Part shown: positions 1 through 11,749 of the stretch, in pieces | Layout of the letters: each line of letters begins with the position of its first letter | Position numbering within the stretch: position 1 is the first letter of the stretch | Source of the DNA: Argopecten irradians | Taxonomy: Eukaryota > Mollusca > Bivalvia > Pectinida > Pectinidae | DNA: 64,000 nt | NCBI RefSeq assembly: GCF_041381155.1 | Contig: NC_091143.1 | Coordinates: 24,579,695 to 24,643,694, forward strand | Direction of reading: 5' to 3' | The notes under the pieces: generated by a model | The model's database searches: none | The model's input: only the letters and a program-made list of their open reading frames with translations | Told to the model about the DNA's origin: nothing | Translations under genes and position numbers: made by a program

Positions 1-414
1 ACGCCACGGAAAATGTTTGCCAGGAGTAAAAATGTGGACAACACAACCACTGATATAGGGGACAATATCATTAGCACAATAAATTATTTCTCAATATTCC
101 AAAGAACGAAAATAACCACCTACGGACATTAGATATATAAAAGATTAAATTAATTGAGATACAATACAATGTACTGTATAATATGATTTCCCAGCATTGA
201 TATGTGCGTAAAAACCACACACACATTTAAAACGAGATTAATGTAATGTGATATAAAATAAACAGTCTCCACCCAACCTCAGGTTTGCTACTGACACACT
301 ATGTAAACATTACCTGTGTTATGCGTTGTGGGAGTGACAATAAGTACAAGTAGAGTAAAGAAGAGGAAATTGTCTGATCAAAGTAAGACAACTCGTATAT
401 TGTTCATCCCAGCA

Positions 415-645
415 TTCCCACACTGAAATTGGCCCGTCCAAACATCAAATGTTCCCACACTGAAACTTCTCCCGTTCCAGCATCACGTGTTCCCGCACTG
501 AAACTTCTTCAATTCCAGCATCACGTGTTCCCGCACTGAAACTTCTTCCGTTCCAGCACCACATGTTCCCGCACTGAAACTTCTCCCGTTCCAGCATCAC
601 GTACGCGTACCCGCACTGAAACTTCTTCCTTTCCAGCATCACATG
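415..645. repeat. Minisatellite, 38-bp unit, about six copies
   Basis: Tandem copies of a 38-bp unit beginning TTCCC(A/G)CACTGAAACTTCT and ending CCAGCATCACGTG. Units start near 415, 452, 490, 528, 566 and 608. The first is the most diverged and the fifth carries a few extra bases (ACGCG). The 89-residue open frame on the minus strand here is only the translated repeat. Confidence 0.9.
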
Positions 646-1064
646 ATCTTGGTCACAACATACGATTTCAATCAAGTTCAAATTAAAGTTTTCTTCCACA
701 TGCCAAATGAACATAACTCATAAAACATATCCACAGGAATCAGTAAAAGTCAAGACATCGAACTCATGAGACAGTTAACAATGTTATGGCTCGCATGTGC
801 ATAATTTGATTTCCTTTGAGCTCTTATATTTCTTGGCATAGTGAATGTTTTCCAAGTTAATGTATTATCAGGCATCAGTTATAAGTAACTTTGCAGTATA
901 CATGTAGTTGCAAACTTAATGATCTTCTGTGCTGACGAGTAAACATTTTCCTATGACGATCTCTTCTTTGTCTTTTACGTTATGGAAATATGAGTTCGTA
1001 CCAAAGTTTATTATGAAATAATAATAATAATAATATTGTCGTGTGCTTATTTTAAGTTACTGTG

Positions 1065-1632
1065 AATCAAAGATAGCTATTTGATACAAATTGTGATTTA
1101 TCGCAATTTCTCTGTTTTGACCAAAGATACGACAAACTAAATGTTACCCTTACCACAAAATTTTAAATGATGAAAATAACAATTTTTGACAGATTCAATG
1201 CTTCACATATTTTTTTTATTGACTAACCTTTGCTATGGCCTTTTTTCTGTTCAAAAGCAAAAGCAAAACGGTTGGTATTTTTATGATGGTTTTAGAAACA
1301 GCAACATTTTTGTTTTTTGGAACTGCAAAATAAAAAAAAGTTAGTTCTCATTCTGAAGCGTTAAATCTGTCAAATTTTGTAAAAAAAAAAAAAAAACAAG
1401 GTATTTTCATCTTCAAAATTTAGTGGGTAAGGGGAACATATACAGCTGTTCTGAGCAAAAATAATGAGTTGAGAGTTTGATATCATTTTGCAATGAAAAC
1501 ATTGGTTTTGTCAATTTTTGGAATACTCATACTTATCAGACTAATAATTTACAAAGCATTGCTTTAGTTTGTCGTGTGTATGCTCAAAACAGTGAAATGC
1601 CGGTAAAATACGCCAAATAGCTATCTTTGATT
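1065..1632. mobile_element. Foldback/MITE-like element with long imperfect inverted arms
   Basis: The outer 19 bases at 1065-1083 (AATCAAAGATAGCTATTTG) recur as their exact reverse complement at 1614-1632. Further inward, GACAAACTAAA (about 1130) pairs with TTTAGTTTGTC (about 1565), and a stretch of about 37 bp at 1141-1177 pairs imperfectly with 1402-1438. Arm order is conserved and spacers differ. There is no coding capacity, so it is probably a non-autonomous hairpin element. Confidence 0.7.
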
Positions 1633-2484
1633 AATAATACCTCAAAATTATACTATTATACTATAATTATAATATTATTTTTATTATAATTTTAGCTTTG
1701 GTTGGAATTTCTATTATATAATTTGACTTTTCACCAGAGCAGATCCTTGATTGAATATTTTGAAGTTAAAAAAAGGTGAAATTTTACCTTTCTACAAAGC
1801 GTAAGAAACGCTATTTTTCAAATTGGTTGCCAAATTATTTTTTTTTGCGTATTAAGCATTCTACCAGCTAATGAAGTCCATTTTTCTATATGACAAATTC
1901 TACAAATTATTGTTTTAAAAATCACAAAAAAAAAAAAAATAATGTTGAAACGAGACTTCCGTGACGCTAAAACTTCGACAGAGGAGACCATTAAAGATAT
2001 CGGTACATTATAATACAATGATTTGAGCAATTTGAGGTCTAGAGGTATAGTTCTGTTATTGCATGATAAAAACGACTTTCAATAGTATTCACATCGGTAT
2101 AGCTATATTGAACCAATGATACTACATATAAGTATTGAATTTATGGACTTGTTCTACGCCACTGAGATATCGCTCAATTATAAATCCAATTCATATTAAA
2201 GCCTATGAAATGTGTACATAAACTAGTCATAAAAGCAATTCAACTATAAAAACGTCTGTTAAAACAATGTAAGAATGATAATTTATACATATTAAAAAAA
2301 ATGTGGAAGCCGATGAATAACGTTCGGCATTTTACATAATGAAATTATTACTTCTGTTTGCGTTATTGATATAATCAAAACAATTATGTTTTAACTGCAT
2401 GTTACATAAAAGTCCTATATCTGAACAAAATCACACTAAATCAAAGATGTGTTACATTTTCAATCACCCCAGTAGATTTTAAAA
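1633..2484. other. AT-rich intergenic stretch, nothing recognised
   Basis: Contains poly-A/T runs (for example near 1925) and short open frames without recognisable protein character. No splice-linked exons or structured repeats were seen. Confidence 0.4.
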
Positions 2485-2785
2485 TGGGAGGTACATGTAG
2501 GCTCTGGGTTCTGTCCCCTGGCCGAGACACACCATCTATTGTCTAATAAAGTGGTAGTTTCTGCTCCTTCTTAGCGTTCAGTATTCAGAAAGTGGGACGA
2601 ATGGTTCGTCCGTTATCAGTCTAATGTAACCGGGTGGGGTGTACCTGTGTACAAGAAGACACAATACCAATATACCGCATTCTCCCAAAACATGCACAAT
2701 ACACGTTACACGCCACATACATGGGAGTCCGTCCTTTAAATGATCATGGTCATTAATTTATTCAAACAAACAAACACACAAATGA
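2485..2785 (+). mobile_element. SINE-like dispersed repeat with CAAA-rich tail
   Basis: Carries a Pol III B-box-like sequence GGTTCTGTCCC at 2507-2517 followed by CTGGCCGAGACACACC. The 3' part reads GTCCTTTAAATGATCATGG then TCATTAAT and ends in (CAAA)n near 2765-2780. The same type of 3' domain (GTCCTTACATGACCTGG, CTGTTAATGGGAC, A-rich tail) closes the SINE at 38915-39130. From memory, repeats of this form are common in bivalve genomes. The A box is not evident, so the head may be truncated. Confidence 0.6.
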
Positions 2786-2789
2786 AACA

Positions 2790-3660
2790 ATGACAGTAAA
2801 TATTATCTACGCACTATTCTAACATTCCTTCCGTTTCATGTGTAACTATGATGAAGTTTAAATCCACATAGATTAAAAGTGACTTAACTACATAATGTAT
2901 AAAAAAAAATAACATGGCAGACAAAGGCTGTATCATTACGATGCAAATCTGGTGAAAAAGCTTAAATGTAAGCTTTTTACTCTGCTGATATCAAATCAAA
3001 CAGAAATATAAAACATTTTTAAAAATATCTACTTGTCAGTCTTTTTATTTTATTTATAGCATGCTAATCAGGAATTATCAAATTTTATACTCATCAATTT
3101 CCTTTTTCGTTACCAGTGTAACTGGGTTATTAATTGTTTAAAAAGACACGGAAAGTCCATTAAACATACGCATCTTGTTTAAGTGACACACACTGATCAG
3201 TATGATACATAGACATAATAACTAATGACGCGTCAATGATGGAGTGACACAAACAAAAAACTGACATTTCTAGTCCTGGTTCTGGTATCTCAAGGTGCAC
3301 GTTTGTATGATTACAGCACAGAGAATGCTGATCACTGACATTGATAGCCATTACTGTTTATAATCTACATCTAGTCTATTTTAAAGTATTACATTCTGAA
3401 AGTCCCGTGAAAAGGTTACGATAGTAAAACGATGGTGTGTGTCTAGCGAGATCCCAGTTACAACGGTCAAACGAGTGGGTGTTAAGGTAGAAACTGGTGT
3501 TTCTGTGACAGACTCATAATTTATACAGGGTGTGTTCAGCAGTTAGATCTGACACTACAATTGTATAACAAAGGTATATTTTAGGCCTAGATGTTGAGCA
3601 CACTGATAAGACAAAGACCAACTATACTAATATGGATATGTGCTGACATTAACTCTAACA
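2790..3660. other. Intergenic, nothing recognised
   Basis: AT-rich. The 63-residue minus-strand frame at 3160-3351 has no recognisable motif or splice context. Confidence 0.35.
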
Positions 3661-3823
3661 GACCCCAGTTTCATGAACATTTCTTAACTTTAAGGAATTT
3701 CTGAAGAAAAAAAAAAAAAACAACATATCCACCGGAAAACATTACAAAGAAAAGTTTTCCTTAACTTCTGTAATGCTTTCCTATGGAAAATTTTAAGTTA
3801 AGAAATGTTGACAAAATAGGGCC
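3661..3823. mobile_element. MITE, family with CCCAGTTTCAT ends (copy 1)
   Basis: The left end (CCCCAGTTTCATGAACATTTC) is the approximate inverted repeat of the right end (GAAATGTTGACAAAATAGGG). The whole element folds into an imperfect hairpin with a central A-run. A second copy lies at 12621-12763, with the same internal CTTAACTT..CTGTAATG..TTTCCTATGG order. Confidence 0.7.
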
Positions 3824-4750
3824 TAGTTTGTAATACAATTATAGAAGTAGGCCAAACGTGGTTATTGACCGTAAAACAAGTTGAGCATGCGTTTACGAAC
3901 GCATTAATCATATAATCATATTATCATATAATCTTGTATAAATAGCAAAAGCAATATGTAAAAGAAAAACATCTATTAAATAGGAAACCATTGTATATTA
4001 TCTCATGAACTCAAAATGTACTTATTTCTATGAAATCATTCTATTGCCAATCAGAAGCGATGTTTCAAACAGCGACGTAATTTGTTCCTTTTAAGCACGA
4101 ATGTGACATGAATTATTAGATCATATTTAAAATATCTTATAAAGGTCTAGATGTTTGCATAGTTCGATTTGTTTAGAATAATTAATTAAACTCAGGTTTA
4201 GACTCGTGGAATCTTTGTCTCACTGAATAAAGACTACTGGATCCTACTACATGTACCTCACCAATAAATGATACAAACCTGTTGATATTTACACGCCACG
4301 TCAATTCAAAACAAAATAATTAGAATTCAATTTGATTTTCTACTGAAACATGAAATTATGACTAATATCATTACAGTATGTGCTATTCTTTAGTAAACAA
4401 TTCCGATGCGAAATATTTGTCATTATTTGCCTTAAAAGAAACGGCATTAATTGGGTATATTGTTCCTTGTTCGACCAGTTCATAATTAGCTTCTTTAATT
4501 TACTTATCATAAATGATTATACAACTTTGAAATTAGTTAATGTATTGTACGCTTGAGTTTTGTTTGAGTGTTATATTAGAATTTGATTTAGAATGCCCTG
4601 AAAGCTAACCAGTCTTTTAAATGTGTGTAGTTGTTCTATCTGTCATGTCTGTCTCCGTTTGATTAAAATCACCTCACGTCCAACTAAATACCACATCTAC
4701 ACCACACACGGAAGACAGCCCCAAACAACGTCCACGAATGTTTTTGTTGT
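3824..4750. other. Upstream region of gene 1, no element recognised
   Basis: AT-rich sequence between the MITE and the putative promoter of the first glycine-rich gene. No open frame of note. Confidence 0.3.
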
Positions 4751-4755
4751 ACCAT

Positions 4756-4762
4756 TATAATA
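4756..4762 (+). promoter_or_regulatory. Possible TATA element of gene 1
   Basis: TATAATA lies about 80 bp upstream of the ATG at 4838. That predicts a start of transcription near 4785 and a leader of about 50 nt. The match is weaker than the TATA boxes of genes 2 and 3. Confidence 0.4.
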
Positions 4763-4837
4763 TGGCATTAAAGAAAAAACTTCTCCACTAGTTTGACAGT
4801 GTTTTCGTGAGGCTAGTCGCAGGATCCAGGCGAAAAC

Positions 4838-7800
4838 ATGAGGTAAGTCAATTAAGCTTTATTACTCTTTATCAAGCCTTTGTTTTAATACAAAATTTCG
4901 CGAATATCTTATATCCAAAATGATGTGTTTTTTAATGCATCGAATGTTTTGAAAATATTAAAATCAAGCATTTTATTATTTTGCTTATGTTCCGGATAAG
5001 ATTTGTATAGAAACAATAAAAAGATTAAATAGATTTCTAACAATTCTTACTCGATATTGTTGTTCCATTGAAATTATTTCAATATTAAAGATTTCCTCTA
5101 TCAAAAACAGGAGCAGACAAATTAGTGTTTTTCTTCAGTTACAGAAGTTACTTAATTTACACCATTACCACCATTGAAAAGTTTGAGCTTCTAGTTTTAG
5201 TTCAAGATAAAAATATCAAAACATTTTAATTGCATTCCTTGGCAACATGTCCTTTATGGAATGAAGTACTGACTGCACATGCACCAACCGCAAATTAATT
5301 ATTTTATTTTATTTTTTGTGTTTATTAGACATATACATACACGATTAAAAACAAATAATGCTCAAATAATGAGTATCGTTTATACTCTGTCGGCGATGGA
5401 GCATCTTTAATGATGCTATATTTTCAAATTAATTCAAATAGATAATAATAACTTCGAAAGCTTGAGCTTGGTATAGAAACTCCAATTTGATGCTTTCTTT
5501 AGTGACCATTAATCGAAAGATTCTAATTACGTACTGAAAAGTAAAATACAATGTACCTATATAACACCGAAATTCAGATACGACAAACTTTAAAATCACA
5601 AAACCTAGATCTTTTTTCCATTTTTTAACATTTGCAATTGTACAATCTTCGTACTTTTTCATACATTTCATACATTTTTTTCTTGCAAATCTTTACCAAG
5701 AAGTGCCTTTAATATTTTATGTTAGAGATATGGCTGAAGGCCATTGATTACATGAAAAAGTCTTAAAAATATCGCTATGTTTGATTTTGTTATACAAATA
5801 ATAGCGAGATTTTTCTATAATCAGATCAAATACATCATTTATCTTTGTATATCGACACAATTTAGAAATTGAATGAAAATGCTATCGACAAAAACAATAA
5901 TCAAACATTAAAACGAGAATACTTCGAAGGAAACGAGGAAATTATTCACATCCTTGTTCGCTATGAAACTCTTTTCCTTGCATTAAGGTGTGTGTAATAA
6001 AAAAAATACATAAAAAAAACATAAAAATGTTTTGCTTTTGGTGTCTGTGCAATCAGTACCCCTTTCAATATAGTGCATAGTGCCGTGAAGTTTTTCAAAG
6101 GAATTAATTGTGTTAAATACGTTTATATTAAAGGAAAATAAGAAAGTCAAACTTTGGTAATAGTGAAAAGAGTAAGTAACTTTGGCTACTAAAGAAAATA
6201 CTAACTCATCTGATTCTGTTATTGATAGAGAAAAAAACCATTCGTCAGCGGTGTAACATCTTTCAAGTTCATCTGGTAATTTAGTAGAATTGATAGTAAT
6301 AAATGTTTTATATATTTTAGGGAAGCGTCGCCATCCCTGCTTTTAGTGCTATGTTTTGTATATCACATCACAATGGTCGACTCCAAAGTAGTACTATCGG
6401 GTAAGTTGGACATTATTGTGAAGATTATTTTGAAGGAATCGTATACGTACCTGTTGCTAAACTGAGTGAGAAAAAAACCCTTTTCAAAGTCATATATAGA
6501 CGCTTTTCTGGAATGCTTTTCTTTTCATTGTCCATTTTTTTAAAAATTGAGTGAGGATGGAACGTTATATCTATAAAAAAACTGTATTAAAAAGGGTTTC
6601 CATAATCCTATACTTATATAACAAAACAGCAAAAGTAGCTTCCATTACCAATAAGTTTAATTTATCAATCTTTATCTTTCGTTTAGTTTCGTTATAAACG
6701 CTTTGATGTAATGGTCACGCTTTCTCTTTTGTAGATTTAGTCGATAAAAACATCCGACCAATAGCCATGACGTCGATACCTGAAGACCGTAAATTTCTGT
6801 TACAAAACAGATTCAGTTCTCACATACCAGTACATGCAACACTGCCAAATATGCAAGAGACTGTCTATCAACAGATATATGAACTACCACAGACTCTTCC
6901 GGGACAACAATTTCCACAGGGTCCCAACATTCAGAAAATCATGCAAAATAGCGAACAAAATACTAATATGATAATGCCGTCAAATTCCATGCCACCGCTT
7001 ATTCCTCAAATGCCACCGCCCATTCCTCAAATGCCGGCACCAATACCACCAAAGATACCCCAAATGTCACCGCCATTTCCACCGATGCCGCCTCCTCTGC
7101 CACAATCGCAAAGCAGTCCCACCCAAGTTCACAACAATTTTTTCATTAAAAGTAATAGCGATATGAGTGGAGTACAAAGAGCGGGTGCCACCGGAAGTTC
7201 TGATGCGAGAAGTAGTTCTCAGAGTTCGCCAGTTCAGAAACAAGGAGGTCTGCGAGCTTTGTTGGAATCATCAGGCAGTGGGCTTACAGGTATCCCTTCG
7301 ACTGGAATGCAGGGTGGCAGAGGGATTGGTATTGGAGTTGGTGGCGCCGGCGGTGGCGGTGGCGGCGGCGGCGGCGGCGGTGGTGGCGGTAGTGGTTCTA
7401 GAGGTTTTCCTATGGGAGGATTTGGCGGAAAAGTACCCAGAGATGTATCTGGAATGAGCGTTGGAAACGGAATACTTTTAGCTGGAGGTGGCGGTGCTGG
7501 AGGTGCTGGAGGTGCTGGAGGTGCTGGAGGTGGAAGTGGTTTCACAGGATTTCCTGGAGGAGTTGGACCTGGTGTCAGCGTTGGTATTATTGGCGGTGGA
7601 GGCGGAGGGGGAGGAGGTGGTGGTGGAGGTGGAAGTGGTTTCACAGGATTTCCTGGAGGAGTTGGACCTGGTGTCAGCGTTGGTATTATTGGCGGTGGAG
7701 GCGGAGGGGGAGGTGGTGGTGGTGGTGGTGGAAGTGGTTTCACAGGATTTCCTGGGGGAATCGGTTCTGGTGTCACCGTTGATATTATAGGTGGTGGAAG

Positions 7801-8758
7801 CGGAGGGGGAGGAGGAGGAGGTGGAGGTAGTGGTGTTGGTGGAGGTGTAACATTTCCTTCAGGATTTACCGGTGGTAAAAGGTGGAATAGGAACACTGGA
7901 TTTATGGGAGGAAGCGGAGGTAGTAAACTGGGATTCCGTATGAGTGGATATAATCCAAATGGATTTATGTTTGGTCGTGGTGCCAACGGGGGGCCAAATC
8001 AATGGAAGCTCCGTAGCGGAATGGGTACTGGTTTATATGACGGTGGTGTTTATTACCTGAATAACGGCATGTACATTGGCAATGGAAGGGACATTGGTTA
8101 CGACGGGTGGCAACGCTATAGCGGACGATTCGGAACAGGTGGACATGATAGGTTCACTGGTGGTGGATTCGCTATAAATCGAGCCCCTTTTACATCTAGT
8201 ATGCAGCATAATCGTTTAGGAATAAATGACGGTTTGCAGGGACATAGAAAATTTGCGAACAGGGGAATGGATGGTGGTTGGTCTTCAAGTTCAGCCAATG
8301 CATTTAATAGTGGTTCATCACCTGGGTTTCACGGTACCTCTTCTGCCGTTGGACGAGCACAGGGAGGCAACCAAGCCAGTTCTGGAATATTCAACTCAAA
8401 TAATATATTAACTAATTTATTAACTTACAAAGCTCTATCAAGTATGATAGATTCACGGGCGGAGCAGGCTGAAAGTAGATCCGGAACCAACGCCATGATT
8501 TTAAAAGCACTTTTAGGGGGTTCACAAGGATCTGCTGGGATGGGTGGCGGTGGTTCATTCGGTAGAGGTCTCTGGGGCTCAAGCGGTGGTTCTGGTTCAT
8601 CTGGCTCATGGAATTCAGGTATGGGCAGAGGTTCCGGTGGTGGCTGGGCATCTGGAGGAAGACATGGTACTTCTGGTGGAAGTGGGGGATCGTTTTCATC
8701 TGGAGGATGGGATGGGTCCGCGTATTCAGGTGATAATGATGAGGACGACCGAAAATGA
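4838..8758 (+). CDS. Secreted poly-glycine structural protein (shell matrix/silk-like), 702 aa, three exons
   Basis: Exons 4838-4842, 6321-6400 and 6735-8758, joined by GT-AG introns (4843-6320, phase 2; 6401-6734, phase 1). Splicing replaces the apparent internal start at 6767 with a true N-terminus, MREASPSLLLVLCFVYHI, a clear signal peptide. Residues 29-110 are non-repetitive and hydrophilic. About 110-160 is proline-rich (MPPP/IPQMP). About 215-400 is poly-glycine with three 33-residue repeats (GGGSGFTGFPGG..PGVSVGIIGG) encoded by a 99-bp repeat at 7532, 7631 and 7730. A G/Y/N/R-rich part follows, then a short less repetitive helix-like part (about 565-600, NNILTNLLTYKALSSMI), then Gly/Ser/Trp-rich repeats and an acidic end (DNDEDDRK). 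Stop TGA 8756-8758; AATAAA at 8768-8773. The composition fits secreted mollusc shell-matrix or byssal proteins, but I recognise no named family. The 250-residue proline-rich frame on the other strand is a shadow. Confidence 0.85.
5083..5413. mobile_element. MITE with GATGCTCCATCGC ends (copy 1), in intron 1 of gene 1
   Basis: About 330 bp aligning with 27255-27622 over shared blocks: GGAGCAGACAAATTAG, TTTTCTTCAGTTACAGAAG, ACACCATTACCACCATTGAA, AAGTTTGAGCTTCTA and TATACTCTGTCGGCGATGG. The right terminus GCGATGGAGCATCTTTAA is present. The left terminus is degraded. Confidence 0.75.
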
Positions 8759-8767
8759 CGTAATTTG

Positions 8768-8773
8768 AATAAA
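8768..8773 (+). terminator. Poly(A) signal of gene 1
   Basis: AATAAA 10 bp after the stop codon. Cleavage is expected near 8785-8800. Confidence 0.7.
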
Positions 8774-9312
8774 ATAGTTTGAATTAATGAATGCTTGCAA
8801 ATTGTTTGTTTTTATTACATCAATTATATATGTATGTCGAGTAAAGAACAAGCTTGGAGACCACAGATATGTTTGATCAGATATACGCGTAAATCACTGT
8901 TTACAGAGGGAACACTGATAAACGGTATGACATTTCATCCCATTTCAAAAGTTTTGAATATTAATAAAAAAAAATATAACAGATTAAACACCAAATACAC
9001 AAGATGTCAAGCACGTTTTTAAAACTAACTGCAACATTCATTTGACTGTTCATAGAGCTTTTGTTTAATTCAGGATGCAGCGGTGATCCCGATTACCAAA
9101 GCATTGGCCCTTGAAAGAGTATAAAGTCAAAATTAGAAAGAAAAGATAAAGAGTTGAACGATCCGGAAGAACATGTCTTCACTCGGACGCTTGATACAAC
9201 AGTAACAATCGAATATTCATGTACATGTATAATGGAATGAAAAATGACCCAGACTTCAGCATTACATAATAATTGCAACCAATCTGAATGTGATATTTCG
9301 GAGTCAATTTAG

Positions 9313-10071
9313 CTTCAAGCAGCACGCATTATAACTGGTTTAAGAAGAGGAACAAGTCACTCTATAATTTATAGAGAATCTGGCCAAGTATCACTTATTA
9401 AACGAAGACATCTACATCGAATATAACTTTTTTAATATTTTAATAAAAATTGCCCTTCTTATATTTATGAATTATTACAACCCTCTTTAAATATTCGTGA
9501 TAATTACAATTTCCGACATACATGTAACAGATTATTAAATGTTCCTGCTGCTAGAACCCAGTTATAAAAAAACAGCTTCCTCACTTCTATTATGACCGAG
9601 TGGAATGAACCGTCCTGTCCATTTCCTACAATGTCATCTGTTAGAGCCATCAAAAGTTTTACAGGAAATACATATTTCTTTAATGGTGATCGTATGTCAA
9701 ACATTTTATTATTTCAGTTGAGAAATTTTGCTAGTAACCTTAATACGGATCTCTTTAATTCTCATCTCAGTGACAGTCCAGCCTGCCAGTGTGGATTTCA
9801 AAACGAAGATTGTGAACACTATTTTCTATACTGTCCTTTATACGTCAACCCAAGACGGCTCCTTTTTAATTCTATCTTGGAACTTGACAATGATATACCA
9901 CTGACAACACAAACATTTTTACATGGCTCTGAAAGACACGATATCAACATTAATAAAGCTATATTGGTTAACGTTCAGTGCTTTGTCAGGGATACCAATG
10001 TATTTCGCTGAATTTTGTTGAATGGATTTCGTTGAATTCGTTGAATATCTTGTAAAATCTTTTTTTTCTAT
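9313..10071 (+). mobile_element. LINE 3' fragment (end of the reverse-transcriptase ORF)
   Basis: The frame from 9313 reads LQAARIITGLRRGTSHSIIY, the familiar segment after the RT domain of many LINEs. It ends in stops and shifts, and coding resumes at 9592-10011 with a C-terminal zinc-knuckle motif (CQCGFQNEDCEHYFLYC). The coding part is followed by repeated GTTGAAT motifs (10016-10046) and a short T-run, which resembles a LINE tail. It is 5'-truncated and decayed. The clade cannot be fixed from this fragment. Confidence 0.75.
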
Positions 10072-11690
10072 TAGTAATGATATGAACTAGGAGACATTTT
10101 GTATATGATGTTTATCAATATCTAGCTTGACGTTATAGTATATCATCATCATTAAATAAAAATAGCAATTGAGATTATCTATGTATATATATATTGATTT
10201 GTATGTACTGTTAATATGTAAGGAGAGGGAGTGTATAGGCATATTGCCTATTGCCCAATTCCGATTTTCTTTAACATCAGTCAATAAAATATTCTGAAAC
10301 TACATAATATTAGTAATATGTCCATTTGTATAACTAATATATCGATATATTGTTCATAACGAACTCGTTCTTGCGTCCGTTCACCTTATTTCGCATATGC
10401 AAGCTTTATCTATTTGGTGTTTTAAACAAAAACGTTTTGGTTTTATAAGAGAGACAAAGAAAGCTGTTTGCTTGTGAATACAATATATACAATGTACTGA
10501 AGTTTCTTCGAATTTGAAAATCTTTTATATTTAAGGTGGTTTTTTTTAAACAAAATGTAGTACAATGTTTTCGTATAAAAAATAAATTGTTTGATTATTT
10601 AATTTCGATCCATCTATACACCAAACTCCGTGTATACCGAACTGAATTTCCATGTCCTTTGGAATTCGTTATAAACGAGTTTTACTGTACACGAGCTTAT
10701 TGAAGAATAACAGACAGTTTATGAAAACATATATGACCTAGTATGTTTGTATTAACCTGACCGTTCTATCAAACTAACGGCTCTTTTTATAGAAACGTGT
10801 ATGGCAGTTTATTTTAAAAAAATGCAATGAATTGTCGTAGATATCAAGTGTTAAAATAATAAATGTGTTTCATTTTCTATAGTTTCCTCAAAATTGGAAG
10901 AAGTACAGTTGAGTTCTAAAGGTGAACCTTTTTTATAAACTAAATCATATCTTTACTCTTGGATGAATTTCAAGCTACTTTTGTGTATGGAAAACAATAT
11001 TATTTAAACAATATATTTTCATATGATATTGCATCACCGGTTATAAATAAAGTGATAAACAATAAAAAAAATGTTGCGAAGCTTTATACGTATATAGGCT
11101 TACCCAAAACTGCATCACCGTAAATATGTACTGTATTTTGTTTTTCCCATTGTGGTCAGCGGAGAGAAAATAACAATAATTGGAATAGTGAATTAATAGC
11201 ATTGCTTTTGAGTACGTGAAGTTTTGTTGAAATTGACATATACGGAAATTCAGGAAGAACTATTGAAAAAAGGTAAAATATAGTAAAAATAACTTATGGG
11301 GACTCATTTATGTAATACACCTGTTCTGTGTGCAGAATAGCCTCTACCTCCATGATATAATGCGATATAACAATAATTCAATGCAGCATCTTAAGATAAA
11401 AACAACATTGATAAGGTCACTATCAAAGGGCTAAATTTTGCCTATCATATATTTTTTTTTAATTTCTAATTTTATTTGCTGCTTTTCAAAGGTAGGATGG
11501 AATGTAGAAGGTTGAAAAAAGAGCCAAATATGCTTGTGGTTTAGACTCAAACGCATTTGACAAAAAATGGCAATATGTTAAGTGATCTAAATGATATTGT
11601 AAATGAACAATACTCTTTTTTTTAATTCTATAACTCAAAAGGTTCTGTATTTGACGTGGCTAATCAGGAAGCTTTCTTTAATAACAATAT
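10072..11690. other. AT-rich intergenic stretch
   Basis: No gene recognised. The sequence at 10659-10690 (AATTCGTTATAAACGAGTTT) and TTCATAACGAACTCGTTC near 10350 resemble each other in inverted orientation. They could be the ends of a small decayed DNA element, but the match is too short to call. Confidence 0.3.
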
Positions 11691-11749
11691 ATAAATAAGT
11701 TGATATCAAGACAAAGTATCTCCATGAATGGTCCTATTCCTAATGTTTT

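Noticed and set aside
7234-7986. 250-residue proline-rich open frame on the minus strand opposite gene 1
   Set aside because: Reverse complement of Gly codons (GGN) reads as Pro (NCC), so poly-Gly exons automatically give long Pro frames. No start context or splice partner.
9592-10011. Independent 139-residue host gene
   Set aside because: The Cys/His knuckle and the preceding AARIITGL segment identify it as the C-terminal end of a LINE ORF.
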